Made by a program: the position numbers and the translations under genes | Shown: positions 15,103 through 24,333 of the stretch, in pieces | Layout of the letters: the number at the start of each line of letters is the position of its first letter | Numbering within the stretch: the first letter of the stretch is position 1 | The notes under the pieces: model-generated | Told to the model about the DNA's origin: nothing | The model's input: the letters and a program-made list of their open reading frames with translations, nothing else | Database searches by the model: none | NCBI GenBank assembly: GCA_964236735.1 | Contig: CAXSFM010000002.1 | Coordinates: 310,001-374,000, forward strand | Direction of reading: 5' to 3' | From: JAIVJG01 sp964236735 | GTDB taxonomy: Bacteria; Acidobacteriota; Blastocatellia; Pyrinomonadales; Pyrinomonadaceae | Length of the DNA: 64,000 nucleotides

Positions 15103-16011
15103 TTAAGCGTGCTTCCAAAAGCCGAACTTGCGGAACTGCGCTCCCGTCCACCAGACCCTTCCGCCATAACTGAAATTGCTCGCGCCGGCCTGACTTTGCA
15201 GAGGTATCGTGACATCTGCGCCGCTTCGTTTAGCTTGTTGGGTCGGCGTCTCAGGCGCTACCGCGCAGATGTGGCCGGATCGGTTCAATTCTTTGCGCTG
15301 GCCGGAGATGATGCAGACTTGTCCGGCGTTCGCTGCGTTCTGTAGGTCGGTCAGGTCGAAGGTGCGTACCCATCCGAAGTCCTGGCCGAATTCCTCGAAC
15401 CAGTTGAACAGGCTGTTGGCGTTGAGTTCGGTGACGGTGACATCATAGTCGGGGGTCACGGAGCCGCCCGCTGCGAGAGTCGCAATCGCCTTGCGCGTCC
15501 ACCAGACACGCGGCAGAAAGACGCCGGAGAGAAAGCAATAATCGTAAGCGTAGATGTTGCAGAAGGTACTGCCGCCCGTCGCGATGTAGCGCGCGCTCGT
15601 CTCGACTTTGAGGTGTTTGATAATGGCCGTGAGATTGGCGGCCTTCCCGGCGTCTGTGGTTGCGTTGCGTCCGGGCTGTCCGGCCTCGTTGAGCGGGAAC
15701 GCGCGTCCCGACGTTTGATTGCGCGCGATGCTCTTGCTCGTCTTCAAATGCACTTCCGTGATGCCGGTCTGAAGCGGAGGCTGCTCAAACTTCGCGGCGG
15801 GCGCGAGGAATTTATGACTGACAAAACCCTCGACGTGGCTCGACCCGATGATCGTCGAGACCTGCCACCAGTCCGCATCGCTCGCCTCCGCGATCTTCGT
15901 CACCGCGTCGCCGAGTGAAAGCGTGGCGATGAGATTTCCGGGTCTGACGCGCGGCTCCGAACGGAGGTTCAAGCCGGTGGAGTTCACCTTGAATTCCTGA
16001 TGAGATGACAT
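15103..16011 (-). CDS. SH3b-domain protein with probable Cys/His peptidase-like domain
   Basis: 302 residues with no signal peptide. Residues 1-75 form a bacterial SH3 domain (FKVNSTGLNLRSEPRV, then WWQVSTIIGSSHVEGFVSHK). The C-terminal ~190 residues contain GGSTFCNIYAYDYC and, later, LNRSGHICAVAPE. The spacing of a Cys at the start of a helix and a later G-H-I strand resembles NlpC/P60 or CHAP-type cell-wall amidases, but I cannot assign the family firmly. GGAAGGAG before the ATG at 16009-16011 decides the start and excludes a 12-codon extension. The missing signal peptide suggests an intracellular role or release by lysis or a dedicated route. It is followed on the same strand, far upstream, by the 1065-residue gene of the CHAT/caspase region. 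Confidence 0.6.
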   Translation of the reverse strand: MSSHQEFKVNSTGLNLRSEPRVRPGNLIATLSLGDAVTKIAEASDADWWQVSTIIGSSHVEGFVSHKFLAPAAKFEQPPLQTGITEVHLKTSKSIARNQTSGRAFPLNEAGQPGRNATTDAGKAANLTAIIKHLKVETSARYIATGGSTFCNIYAYDYCFLSGVFLPRVWWTRKAIATLAAGGSVTPDYDVTVTELNANSLFNWFEEFGQDFGWVRTFDLTDLQNAANAGQVCIISGQRKELNRSGHICAVAPETPTQQAKRSGADVTIPLQSQAGASNFSYGGRVWWTGAQFRKFGFWKHA

Positions 16012-16454
16012 GAAAATTTTTCTCCTTCCACTGTAATTTTTATTCAAACTGATCGTCGAACCTCTTAACGAACGCGCCTTTCATTTACACGACTTGCGCG
16101 CCGGCGTTAAAGGTGTACCCGGGGTGAGGCCGGGTCGCGGGGTGAGTTGCTACAGACGTGGCCGTCACGGGCAACTTCGGGGATGCCCGTGAGGAGTGGG
16201 GGGCAGCTTTTTATGCTTGATGCTGTGCAAGCCGATGAGCCGGAAGCATCGGCCATCGAAGCCCAGCCTCTCGATGGCTATCTCCAGATCAACATCTTTC
16301 TTACGACCCGGATTCTTCTCTCCGAAATCGGATAGGTTAATCAAGACCATTGATGACCACATCCATTTTTTATTCGGCAGCGAAATCAATCCGTCAGGCC
16401 GACGCTAATGAATTATGTCCGGCGACAAGGATTGTCCAAATGTTAGCCGGAGTT
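16012..16454. other. Intergenic space, no supported gene
   Basis: 443 bases between two minus-strand genes. Only a 9-bp hairpin TCACGGGCA (16165-16173) / 16184-16192 is clear, which may end the transcript of the 1065-residue gene. A 74-codon minus-strand frame at 16165-16389 has no ribosome site or family resemblance. Confidence 0.6.
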
Positions 16455-19400
16455 CTATAAACTTACCAATGGCTGCTGAACAACTATCTGATCTGCCGCA
16501 GGCCGTTTGTCATCCAGAAATTCAAAGGGCTGGGCTACGCTCTGGCGCAGGACGGTGATGTTGAGCATCGCGCTTGGATTCACCTGCGCGAAGGTGGGGT
16601 CAAACGCGCAGGCAGCCTCAAGTAGAATCAAGCTGCCGAACGGACGCATGTGATTGCCCCCGTAGATGCCGCCGACGTTGGAGTTGAAAGTGGCGGTCAC
16701 CTGTGCGCCGAACTTTGCCAGCGCCTCGATTGCCTTCGAAGGACTATTCGGCGCGCTGTTCCTAAACTTGGTGATGTCGCGCGCCGCTTCGTAAGCACCC
16801 TTGATGATCTCGCTTTCGGTGACAATCAGGGAGCGCAGGTTGTTTGCGACCACCGAGCCGGTAGTGCTCGCCTGCCCCTGTAAGAAATGCACTTGGCCGG
16901 GCGAATAGAAGTCGGGATCAATGTCGAGTTCCGACCTCTTGCTCTGAAGCAGGTTGAAGACCTGTTGGAATCTCGCCGCCAGATTAGCCGTCGTCCTTGG
17001 GTGACCGACCAGCGCGTTGCGGTGATCAACGCTCGGCCAGTTCCAGTAGTATTCGCCGTTGGGCACAGGCGTCAGCAACGTGTTGTTATTCTCCAGACGG
17101 AACTGATTGATCGGCGGCAGAGACGCATAGAGAAGCAGCGCCCCGGCCACACCGGTACTCTGGTAGCGGCGCGGGTCGCTGAAGTAGGCGAGCGGGATCA
17201 ATCGCTTGAGCGCCTGTTGCACTCGCAACGACATCTCCCGGATTAATGGGTCTTTCTCCCCACCGGAGGCTCCGAGCCATGCCGCCATCACGCGGCCCGG
17301 CAGGTTCACCTCGAATGAGATCAGGGCGTTGCCGAAGTTGTTCGCTCCGTTAAACTCGATCTGGTCAACGCGATTGTCCAGATGGCCGATTAGCTCGCTG
17401 AACGAAGAGACCCCTAGAGAGCCGTCCGCGCCGAAGGCGTGCGGAAAGTAGAGATCAACGAGCGGCTGGAACTCGAACCGCAGATCATCGCTACGCATGT
17501 TCATCTTGACCTGCTTGAAGGCGTAGGAGTGGTTGAGCGTATTCTCGTTATGCACACGCACCGCGCTGCCAGCTGTGCCGCCGGTGACGAACTCCTTCCA
17601 GAAGCCGCCCACCGTCAGCCTGCTGATGCGCGCCGTCCGTGAGTTCTCCTTTGCAATCACCTTGTCGGTGGCCGAGAGGTCGTAGAAGAGGACACGCTGC
17701 CCATCGTCGGTCGCCTTCACGTTCGCCACCGACGTGTTGAAATTATCTTTCACGCTCTTGAAGAACGGGAGGCTGACCTCGACGTGAGCTTGACGTTCGA
17801 TCTGATGGGTAAGCGTGGCGGAGTTCAACTTGATACCTTCGCGCCGCGCTATGAGCAGGTTGTCGAAGCGTCCGTCAATGGCGTCTGACAGGAAAGGGGC
17901 GACGCCTGCTTGTTTGAAATCGAACTCGATGTCGAGGAGCGCAGACTTCGTCGTCGTCTGCTCGTAGGTGTAGGAGAAGTGAAACTCGTAGGTACGTGCG
18001 AGCGCCTTGAGCGCGGCCTCGTAAATTTCCTGCCGCTTGCCGATCAGCTTGTGGAGGGCGTTCCTGATGTCTTTCAATCTATCGAGATTGAGTTCGGCGT
18101 CGAGGAACGCGGCCAGCCTTGATTGCAACCACTCGTCCAGCTTCTTCACGTCGGCGGCGTTGATGGCCTCTTCGATCTGAACGAGGTCAATCTTCAGGCG
18201 GTCGGTGACGGCCTTCTGCAAGCGCGTCAACACATCTTCAAACTTGGAGCCGTCGAGCAGCGCCTTAGTCTTGTTGGCGATGTCGCGCAGCTCATCAAGC
18301 GCCGGCTGATCGTTGACGACCTGAAGGATGCCCTTCTCGGCGGCGGCGCTGAGCCAACGCCCGATGGGGGTCGTGAAAAAGTCCGCTCTCTCCAAGTGCT
18401 TGCCGAGGAAGTTTTTGATGGCCGCATCGTCTATGGCCGCCAGACGGTTGATGAAGTCGCGCAACTCGGATAGGTCAGCTCGCTCGTCTATGAGTTTCCA
18501 GACCGTGGTCTTGACGGTGTGAGGCAGATTCTTCCAGCGCCCGATAAGATTGAGCAGCAATTGCCTGGCCTCGTCAAAGTGGGTGATCAGATCGTCTATG
18601 CCTGTCGTCTCACTAAGAAAATTCTGGAGGTACTTGGAACTGACGCCAGCGAACAACTCGCCGAGACTTTTTTCGGGGTCTGTCCATTTCTCGATCACCC
18701 CGATGGCTTCGACTATCTGCGGGCCGTGTGTGCCGAAGATGGCGGCGATAAAGTCGTCCGGTTTCTCCGGCAGCACGTCCTGAATCGGCGTCACATCCAC
18801 CCCGGCGTCGAAGGCGAAGTTCCACCCGCGGACGCGCTGTTTGAAGAGGCGCAGTCTGAGTGTCTTGTCGTTCGCATCGCTCGACTCTCTTCCGATAAGC
18901 AGGGCGAACTTCCCCGCCGCCTTGAAGCCGAGCGCGACTTCGAGGCCGAGTTGCACGCGCAGCCCGATGTCGCCGGTCAGCGTTCCGAGACTCGTCTGCC
19001 TCACCCAACTCAGGTCATAGCCGAATTGCGCCCCGAGCGAGACGGCGATGCTGCCGTCCACTTCCGCCACCAGCCATGTGCCGGGCTGGAGGTCGTTGAA
19101 CGAATCAACCTGCGTCGGCATCAGCCAGCTATCTCCGGTCTGCTTGACGGCGTCCAGAATTTTCGTGCCCTTCGCCAACCGGCGGACGACTGCATAGACA
19201 CCCTCGCTCTTTCCCTCGAAGCCGAAGGTGATGCCCCCTTGCATGAGCGCGATCTTACCCTTGGTCGAGCCGCTGATGTCGTAGCCCCAGCGGAGCACTG
19301 TGAAATATGAATTAGGATCGCCATTTAACTTAGCTGCCGGGGCGATGTTGTCATCGAGACCGAGAGTGGCTAACGCGCGCTCGGCATCAAAGTAAACGCC

Positions 19401-19652
19401 CAGACCCGCGAATCCTCCGCCGCCCGCCGCAAATTTCACTTCACCTTTCTTGCCGGCGAACTTCAAGTCCAGACCCGCCGCGCCGTGCAACTTGATATTA
19501 CCGAGAACGATTTCCTTTTCCGGTGCTTTGTTGTGCAGCAACAGATCGCGCGCTTCTGGACTAGCCGAGCCTTCGACGCTCACCTCGATGCCGTTAGCCG
19601 CATCAGCTCCGGCAATAAGGAATTTATTATTCAGTAAAACGGTGTCAGCCAT
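16455..19652 (-). CDS. Very large protein of unknown family
   Basis: 1065 residues with no signal peptide, no clear membrane segment and no motif I can name. Three zones are visible. Residues 1-280 are Gly-rich alternating beta (KGEVKFAAGGGGFAGLGVYF, then GDIGLRVQLGLEVALGFKAAG). Residues 290-560 are long amphipathic, charged helices (FEDVLTRLQKAVTDRLKIDL and LDRLKDIRNALHKLIGKRQE) that could be coiled coil. Residues 560-1065 are mixed beta/alpha with repeated aromatic residues. The start MADTVLLNNKFLIAGA was chosen for GGAG seven bases before the ATG at 19650-19652. The gene faces away from the sigma-factor/CHAT operon across a 404-base space that could control both. A beta-rich head followed by long helices would fit a pore-forming or scaffold protein, but that is a guess. 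Confidence 0.75.
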   Translation of the reverse strand: MADTVLLNNKFLIAGADAANGIEVSVEGSASPEARDLLLHNKAPEKEIVLGNIKLHGAAGLDLKFAGKKGEVKFAAGGGGFAGLGVYFDAERALATLGLDDNIAPAAKLNGDPNSYFTVLRWGYDISGSTKGKIALMQGGITFGFEGKSEGVYAVVRRLAKGTKILDAVKQTGDSWLMPTQVDSFNDLQPGTWLVAEVDGSIAVSLGAQFGYDLSWVRQTSLGTLTGDIGLRVQLGLEVALGFKAAGKFALLIGRESSDANDKTLRLRLFKQRVRGWNFAFDAGVDVTPIQDVLPEKPDDFIAAIFGTHGPQIVEAIGVIEKWTDPEKSLGELFAGVSSKYLQNFLSETTGIDDLITHFDEARQLLLNLIGRWKNLPHTVKTTVWKLIDERADLSELRDFINRLAAIDDAAIKNFLGKHLERADFFTTPIGRWLSAAAEKGILQVVNDQPALDELRDIANKTKALLDGSKFEDVLTRLQKAVTDRLKIDLVQIEEAINAADVKKLDEWLQSRLAAFLDAELNLDRLKDIRNALHKLIGKRQEIYEAALKALARTYEFHFSYTYEQTTTKSALLDIEFDFKQAGVAPFLSDAIDGRFDNLLIARREGIKLNSATLTHQIERQAHVEVSLPFFKSVKDNFNTSVANVKATDDGQRVLFYDLSATDKVIAKENSRTARISRLTVGGFWKEFVTGGTAGSAVRVHNENTLNHSYAFKQVKMNMRSDDLRFEFQPLVDLYFPHAFGADGSLGVSSFSELIGHLDNRVDQIEFNGANNFGNALISFEVNLPGRVMAAWLGASGGEKDPLIREMSLRVQQALKRLIPLAYFSDPRRYQSTGVAGALLLYASLPPINQFRLENNNTLLTPVPNGEYYWNWPSVDHRNALVGHPRTTANLAARFQQVFNLLQSKRSELDIDPDFYSPGQVHFLQGQASTTGSVVANNLRSLIVTESEIIKGAYEAARDITKFRNSAPNSPSKAIEALAKFGAQVTATFNSNVGGIYGGNHMRPFGSLILLEAACAFDPTFAQVNPSAMLNITVLRQSVAQPFEFLDDKRPAADQIVVQQPLVSL

Positions 19653-20056
19653 TTTCGTCTCCAAAATCTTTAGGATTTGTCAGGCGGGCGTTGAAGTGTC
19701 TGCCCCTGCTCAACGAAGCCGCCGACTGTCTGAGGAATATGTCTGTCATAGCATCAGGTATGTGAGATGACGCGCACGACAGTTTCGTCATCGAGGTTAA
19801 GGCTGTGCGCTCACTTAAAGAGCATCAGCTTGCGAGGTGTCTTTCTTCATCTCTCAAATGGATAACGGATTTGTGGTCAAACCATTTCCCGGCGCGCGAA
19901 TTTTTTTTTGCTGATGGCTTGATGGCGACAGTATGAGGCTTCAGGCTCTTGCCGTGATGCGGTCAAATTTATTGAATTTACAGGAGACATCATCAATAAT
20001 GCCCGCGTCGTCAGAATATCTAAATTAACGCCTCCAGAGTCTCCTTCCATTCCACT
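19653..20056. promoter_or_regulatory. Divergent control region between the 1065-residue gene and the sigma-factor operon
   Basis: 404 bases without a gene. It holds one good plus-strand promoter (19972-20000) and a nine-base T-run near 19904. Sites for the encoded sigma factor, if it drives its own operon, should be sought here. Nothing else was recognised. Confidence 0.5.
19972..20000 (+). promoter_or_regulatory. Sigma-70-type promoter of the sigma/CHAT/caspase operon
   Basis: TTGAAT (19972-19977), a 17-base spacer, AATAAT (19995-20000): 4/6 and 5/6 matches with optimal spacing. The expected start site lies about 50 bases before the sigma-factor ATG. Confidence 0.55.
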
Positions 20057-20644
20057 ATGGGAAAACAAGATCGGGAACTGACCGAAGTGTCGTTCAACCT
20101 CTTTCTCTCGTGGCTCGACCCTGACCGGGACTTGGCAGGGAAAAAGTATGAGGACATGCGCCGCCGCCTGCTCGTCGTCTTCGACGGTCGAGGCTGCCTG
20201 CGGTCGGAGGAACTGGTGGATGAAACGTTCAAGCGTTTCATCCGCCGGCTGCCCGCCATGGTCGAGTCCTTCACCGGCGATCCGATTCCGTATCTCCTCG
20301 TCACGGCTCATCACCTGCACCTCGAATACATAGAGAAACAATTTCTCCCGCTGCCGGAAAACATCTCCGAGACGCTGGCGACGGATGATGACGCGAGCAT
20401 GGAAGCGGAAACCCTCGATGGATGCCTCGAGCGATGTTTGGAAAGGTTGGAGCCGACAGACCGCGCGCTGATGCTCGACTATTACCGGCGGGAAAAACAG
20501 GCCAAGATTGACTTCCGCAAAGAGTTAGCCAGACACCTCGGCCTCAGCGTCAACGCGCTGCGAATCAAGATTCATCACCTCCGTATCACGCTCCGCGCGT
20601 GCATGGACGAGTGCCTCGAACGAGAACTGCCGGAAATGAAATGA
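20057..20644 (+). CDS. ECF-like RNA polymerase sigma factor
   Basis: 195 residues. Region 2 lies at about residues 25-75 (YEDMRRRLLVVFDGRGC, then SEELVDETFKRFIRRLP), corresponding to the core-binding and -10-reading helices. Region 4 is at ~125-190 (CLERLEPTDRALMLDYY, then ARHLGLSVNALRIKIHHLR), a clear helix-turn-helix. Region 3 is missing, as in ECF sigma factors. No convincing ribosome site precedes the ATG. The stop is followed after 27 bases by the GTG of the CHAT gene, whose N-terminus resembles the anti-sigma proteins normally paired with such factors. It should direct polymerase to its own promoter class; targets unknown. Confidence 0.82.
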   Translation: MGKQDRELTEVSFNLFLSWLDPDRDLAGKKYEDMRRRLLVVFDGRGCLRSEELVDETFKRFIRRLPAMVESFTGDPIPYLLVTAHHLHLEYIEKQFLPLPENISETLATDDDASMEAETLDGCLERCLERLEPTDRALMLDYYRREKQAKIDFRKELARHLGLSVNALRIKIHHLRITLRACMDECLERELPEMK

Positions 20645-20671
20645 GCCGTTTCCTCTTTCCAAGATAGAAGC

Positions 20672-23600
20672 GTGAAAACGTTTCGGGATGTATTGCTGAT
20701 GATTCTGAACCCTGAGGACGAGAAAAGCATTAAAAGTTATCTTCTGGGCGAACTGTCGCCCGAAGGAACGCAGACGCTGGAGGATCAGTTGCTCAGGGAC
20801 GATGATTTCGTCGAGCAGGTGCGACTCATCGAGGATGAGTTGGTTGAGGACTACGAGCGCGGCGCGTTGAGTCTTCACGAGCGCAAACTGTTTGAGACAC
20901 ATTTCTTATCCACACCGAAACGGAAGAGGAAATTAATGTTTGTGAGGCGCATGAATGAGTTGGCCGGAAAGTCGTCTGCGCCGCCGAACTTCGCGCCTCA
21001 TCCCTCGAGTTGGATAAATTCGCTGTTCATCCCTCGTTGGAAAATAGCGGCGGCGTTCGTCTTGCTCATCGCGCTGGCGGGAGTGGGAGTCTGGCGCGCG
21101 TACTTCGATCAATCTGAAGTGCGTCAGGGACTCAAGGCGCTCAACGTCGCCTACCGCTCACAACGCCCGGTCGAGGCGCGCATCACAGGGTTCGGGTATG
21201 CCCCCTGGAATGTGACCAGAGGCAACGCGCAACCCGTGGTTGATGCCACTTCCCGTGACCGCGCTGAACGTCTGCTGCTCGATGCCTCGCAGGAACATCC
21301 AAGTCACGACGCGGAACACGCGCTCGGCAGACTTTATCTCGCGGAGCACAAGTACGATCAGGCGATAGCCGCTTTCGAGCGCGCGTTGCAAACCGACGGG
21401 CGCAACGCACTGCTGCACAACGATCTCGGCGTCGCGCATTTCGAGAAGGGAAGGAATGAGCGCGCCGTTGACGGGGACGAAAAAGACATTGAGGCTTTCG
21501 GACAGAGCATCGCGCTCTTCAACAAGGCGATTGAGTTGGACGAATCGCTCCTTGAAGCGCATTTCAACCGCGCCCTCGCCTATCAACAGATGACGCTGCG
21601 GCGGCAGGCGGAGGAAGGTTGGAAAGAATATCTGCGGAGAGACGCGAACTCGCCATGGGCGGATGAGGCGAGGAGAAATCTGAAGCTGCTTGAGGAAAGC
21701 GGTCAAACGCTCCCGCCGAACATAGACGCTGCCGTCAAGTCCTTTCTCGATGCGTCTCGTTCGGGAGACGGCGTCGCGGCGTGGAAGGTCGTCAGCCACA
21801 ACTACACGTCCGCCGGCAACGAGGTCGCCAACAGATTGCTCGACTCCGAACTCGGACTGCTGGCGTCTCCCGTTGACCCCGTCGAGCGCGGCGCATCTCT
21901 GTCGTCTCTTTCCTATCTGGCGCGGCTCGAACGAGAGCGTGACGGCGACCGCTACACGTCGGAGTTGGTCAGCCAGTACGAGCGCGCGACTTCCAGGCAA
22001 CGCGCGCTGCTGGGCGAAGCGCGCAGGCACATGAATGCGGGCTACGAATTGTTCACCAAGTCGAATTGGGCGGAGGCGGTCGGCGAATACGAGAAGGCGA
22101 AGATAGCTTACGAGCGTGCCGGCGACGACGCGGAGAAAACGTTCGTCGAGTACCGGCTGGCGCATTGCTATGTCTTCCTGCCCGATCTGGAGAAGTCGCG
22201 CGCCGGCTTCGAGAAACTCTCATCCGTTTCTGAGGCGCATGAGTATCGCTGGCTCCACGCACACGCCCTCTACGGGCTGGCGCACGTTTGCATCAACAGC
22301 AGCGAGTTCTCGCAGGCCGCAGACTACAGTGGCCGCGCCTTGTCCGCGTTCGAGCAAGCCGGCGATCTCAACGGCACGTTGCGGTGTCTGGTGCAACTCG
22401 CCGATGTCAACCGGGACTTGAACCGTGTCGGGCGCTCGCTCGGCTATCTCCGGCGCGGACTCGTCCTGATGGACGAAGCCCCAGCCGAGCCGATGCAGCG
22501 ATGGGGCATTTTGGTGCAGGTCGCGCTCGGTCTGAGTTTGCGACAACTGGGACACGCCGCGCTGTCTTATCAGAAAGAGGCGTTGAGCAACGCGCTCGAC
22601 ATGAAAAGGCCGCTGCTCGTCTCGCGCTCTTATGGCTACGTCGGTTCCGCTTATGCAGCGATGAAGATGTACAGCGAGGCGCTCGACAGCGCGACGCGGG
22701 CGTTTGAAATCGGGAGAGGGATGCCGGAGGGCGCGGGCGGAGTGGAGATCATGGCTAACGCCTCGCAGCAGTCTGGAGACATCCTCCGGCAGTCAGGCGA
22801 GTGCGGCAAGGCTGTCGAAGCTTATGATCAAAGCATCCGGCTCTACGACGGACTGCACGTCGAGTATTACAGCTATGCGGCTCATCGCGGAAAGTTCCTC
22901 TGCTTTATGGATGCGCGCGACGACGTGTCGGCGGGCGGAGAACTCCAGACAGTGTTGAGTCTCTTCGACCGCTACCGCTCAAAGATCACCACCGAGAATC
23001 AACGCAACAACTTCTTCGACAAACAGCAGGGCATCTACGATCTGGCAGTCCGCTACGCATACGAGAGAAAGCATGATCCGGTTAAGGCTTTTGAATACTC
23101 GGAGGAGAGCCGCGCGAGGTCTCTGTTGGAGTTGTTGCGGCAGGGCGGAGAGGTCTTGCAGAAAGGCGACGCGCTTGACCTCAATCTCTCAGCCGACACC
23201 AGACCTCTGACGCTCGCCGAGATTCAGAATGGCCTGCCCGAAAATACACAGGTGCTCCAGTACGCCGCGCTCGAAGACAGTGTGCTCATCTGGGTCGTCA
23301 CGAAGTCGGGCATCCACGTCGCAGAGGCGGGCATCGGCGCACAGGAGCTTAACGAGAAAGTGCGCGCGTATCTTGCGGTGGCCAGCGTGCCCCCGTCGTC
23401 CGATGGCGACGACGGATTAACCACACGCGCCGCAGACCTCTATCGCATCCTCGTCGCGCCCGCCGAGCCGTTCCTCGATAAGACGAAGTTCCTCTGCATC
23501 GTGCCCGACAAAGTCCTGCACTATCTTCCTTACGGCGCGCTCGTCTCGCCCGCGTCGAATAACTATCTGATCGAGGACTATGATCTCGGACTGGCTCCCA

Positions 23601-24316
23601 GCTCCAGCGTCTTCGTCGCCGAGTCGTCATCGGCGAGCGAGAAGGCGGGCGCGCACGATAAGCGTGAGCGTCTCCTGAGCGTCGGCGAGCCGAGCTTCGA
23701 CCGCGCCGCATTTCCCGCGCTCGCTGCGCTGCCGTCGGCCACGCAGGAGGCGCGTGCCGTCTCGGATTTTTACACGCCGGATTGTCGTGTGCTGCTGCAC
23801 GGCGAGGCTGGCGAGCAGGCGGTCAAGTCCGAGCTACAGAAGGCAGATGTCGCACACTTCGCGATGCATTACCTCGTAGATGAAAGTTCCGAGATGCGCT
23901 CCGGCTTCCCCCTCGTGCCGGAGCGCGACGCTTCGGCTGAACACAAGAGCGACGATGGCTTTCTACAATCCTACGAGATTTACCAGATGAGACTTTCGCA
24001 GACGCGCCTCGTCGTACTGTCCGCGTGTCAGACGGGAATCGAGCAGCAATACGATGGCGAGGGAGCGGTCAGCGCGGCTCGCCCGTTTCTGGTGGCAGGC
24101 GTCCCCACCGTCGTCGCCAGCCTGTGGCCGGTTGAGACAGACGCTTCCATGGAATTGATGATCAACTTCCACAGATACCGCCGGCGCGATGCGCTGCCCA
24201 CGACCGAGGCATTGAGACGCGCGCAGGTCGCGATGGCTCGCGGCGCAGACGTGCGTTACAGACATCCTTATTACTGGTCACCGTTCGTTGCCATCGGCGG
24301 CTACGCAAAATCTTAG
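20672..24316 (+). CDS. Anti-sigma-like / transmembrane / TPR / CHAT-protease fusion
   Basis: 1214 residues from the GTG (an ATG nine codons later is an alternative). Residues ~12-100 match the acidic anti-sigma-like heads common in this phylum (SYLLGELSPEGTQTLEDQLL, EDELVEDYERGALS) but lack a zinc-binding HxxxCxxC. One membrane segment follows at ~123-143 (IAAAFVLLIALAGVGVW). Tetratricopeptide repeats span ~205-830 (ALGRLYLAEHKYDQAIAAFE). A CHAT domain, the caspase/separase-fold peptidase, closes the protein. Its Cys1119 lies in VVLSACQTGI and its His in AHFAMHY (His1062/His1066). The usual H-G after the catalytic His is H-Y here. With the head in the cytoplasm, the TPR and CHAT parts should lie outside. 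It is in an operon with the sigma factor upstream and an unknown gene 17 bases downstream. Probable role: stimulus-dependent proteolysis linked to sigma release. Confidence 0.82.
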   Translation: MKTFRDVLLMILNPEDEKSIKSYLLGELSPEGTQTLEDQLLRDDDFVEQVRLIEDELVEDYERGALSLHERKLFETHFLSTPKRKRKLMFVRRMNELAGKSSAPPNFAPHPSSWINSLFIPRWKIAAAFVLLIALAGVGVWRAYFDQSEVRQGLKALNVAYRSQRPVEARITGFGYAPWNVTRGNAQPVVDATSRDRAERLLLDASQEHPSHDAEHALGRLYLAEHKYDQAIAAFERALQTDGRNALLHNDLGVAHFEKGRNERAVDGDEKDIEAFGQSIALFNKAIELDESLLEAHFNRALAYQQMTLRRQAEEGWKEYLRRDANSPWADEARRNLKLLEESGQTLPPNIDAAVKSFLDASRSGDGVAAWKVVSHNYTSAGNEVANRLLDSELGLLASPVDPVERGASLSSLSYLARLERERDGDRYTSELVSQYERATSRQRALLGEARRHMNAGYELFTKSNWAEAVGEYEKAKIAYERAGDDAEKTFVEYRLAHCYVFLPDLEKSRAGFEKLSSVSEAHEYRWLHAHALYGLAHVCINSSEFSQAADYSGRALSAFEQAGDLNGTLRCLVQLADVNRDLNRVGRSLGYLRRGLVLMDEAPAEPMQRWGILVQVALGLSLRQLGHAALSYQKEALSNALDMKRPLLVSRSYGYVGSAYAAMKMYSEALDSATRAFEIGRGMPEGAGGVEIMANASQQSGDILRQSGECGKAVEAYDQSIRLYDGLHVEYYSYAAHRGKFLCFMDARDDVSAGGELQTVLSLFDRYRSKITTENQRNNFFDKQQGIYDLAVRYAYERKHDPVKAFEYSEESRARSLLELLRQGGEVLQKGDALDLNLSADTRPLTLAEIQNGLPENTQVLQYAALEDSVLIWVVTKSGIHVAEAGIGAQELNEKVRAYLAVASVPPSSDGDDGLTTRAADLYRILVAPAEPFLDKTKFLCIVPDKVLHYLPYGALVSPASNNYLIEDYDLGLAPSSSVFVAESSSASEKAGAHDKRERLLSVGEPSFDRAAFPALAALPSATQEARAVSDFYTPDCRVLLHGEAGEQAVKSELQKADVAHFAMHYLVDESSEMRSGFPLVPERDASAEHKSDDGFLQSYEIYQMRLSQTRLVVLSACQTGIEQQYDGEGAVSAARPFLVAGVPTVVASLWPVETDASMELMINFHRYRRRDALPTTEALRRAQVAMARGADVRYRHPYYWSPFVAIGGYAKS

Positions 24317-24333
24317 CGAGAAGGAGAACTAAC

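Noticed and set aside
16165..16389. 74-codon minus-strand frame between the SH3b and 1065-residue genes
   Set aside because: No ribosome site and no recognisable family; kept only as part of the intergenic note.
20672..24316. Type III-E CRISPR TPR-CHAT (Csx29) component
   Set aside because: No gRAMP/Cas gene and no array in the window; the membrane segment and anti-sigma-like head are not features of that protein.
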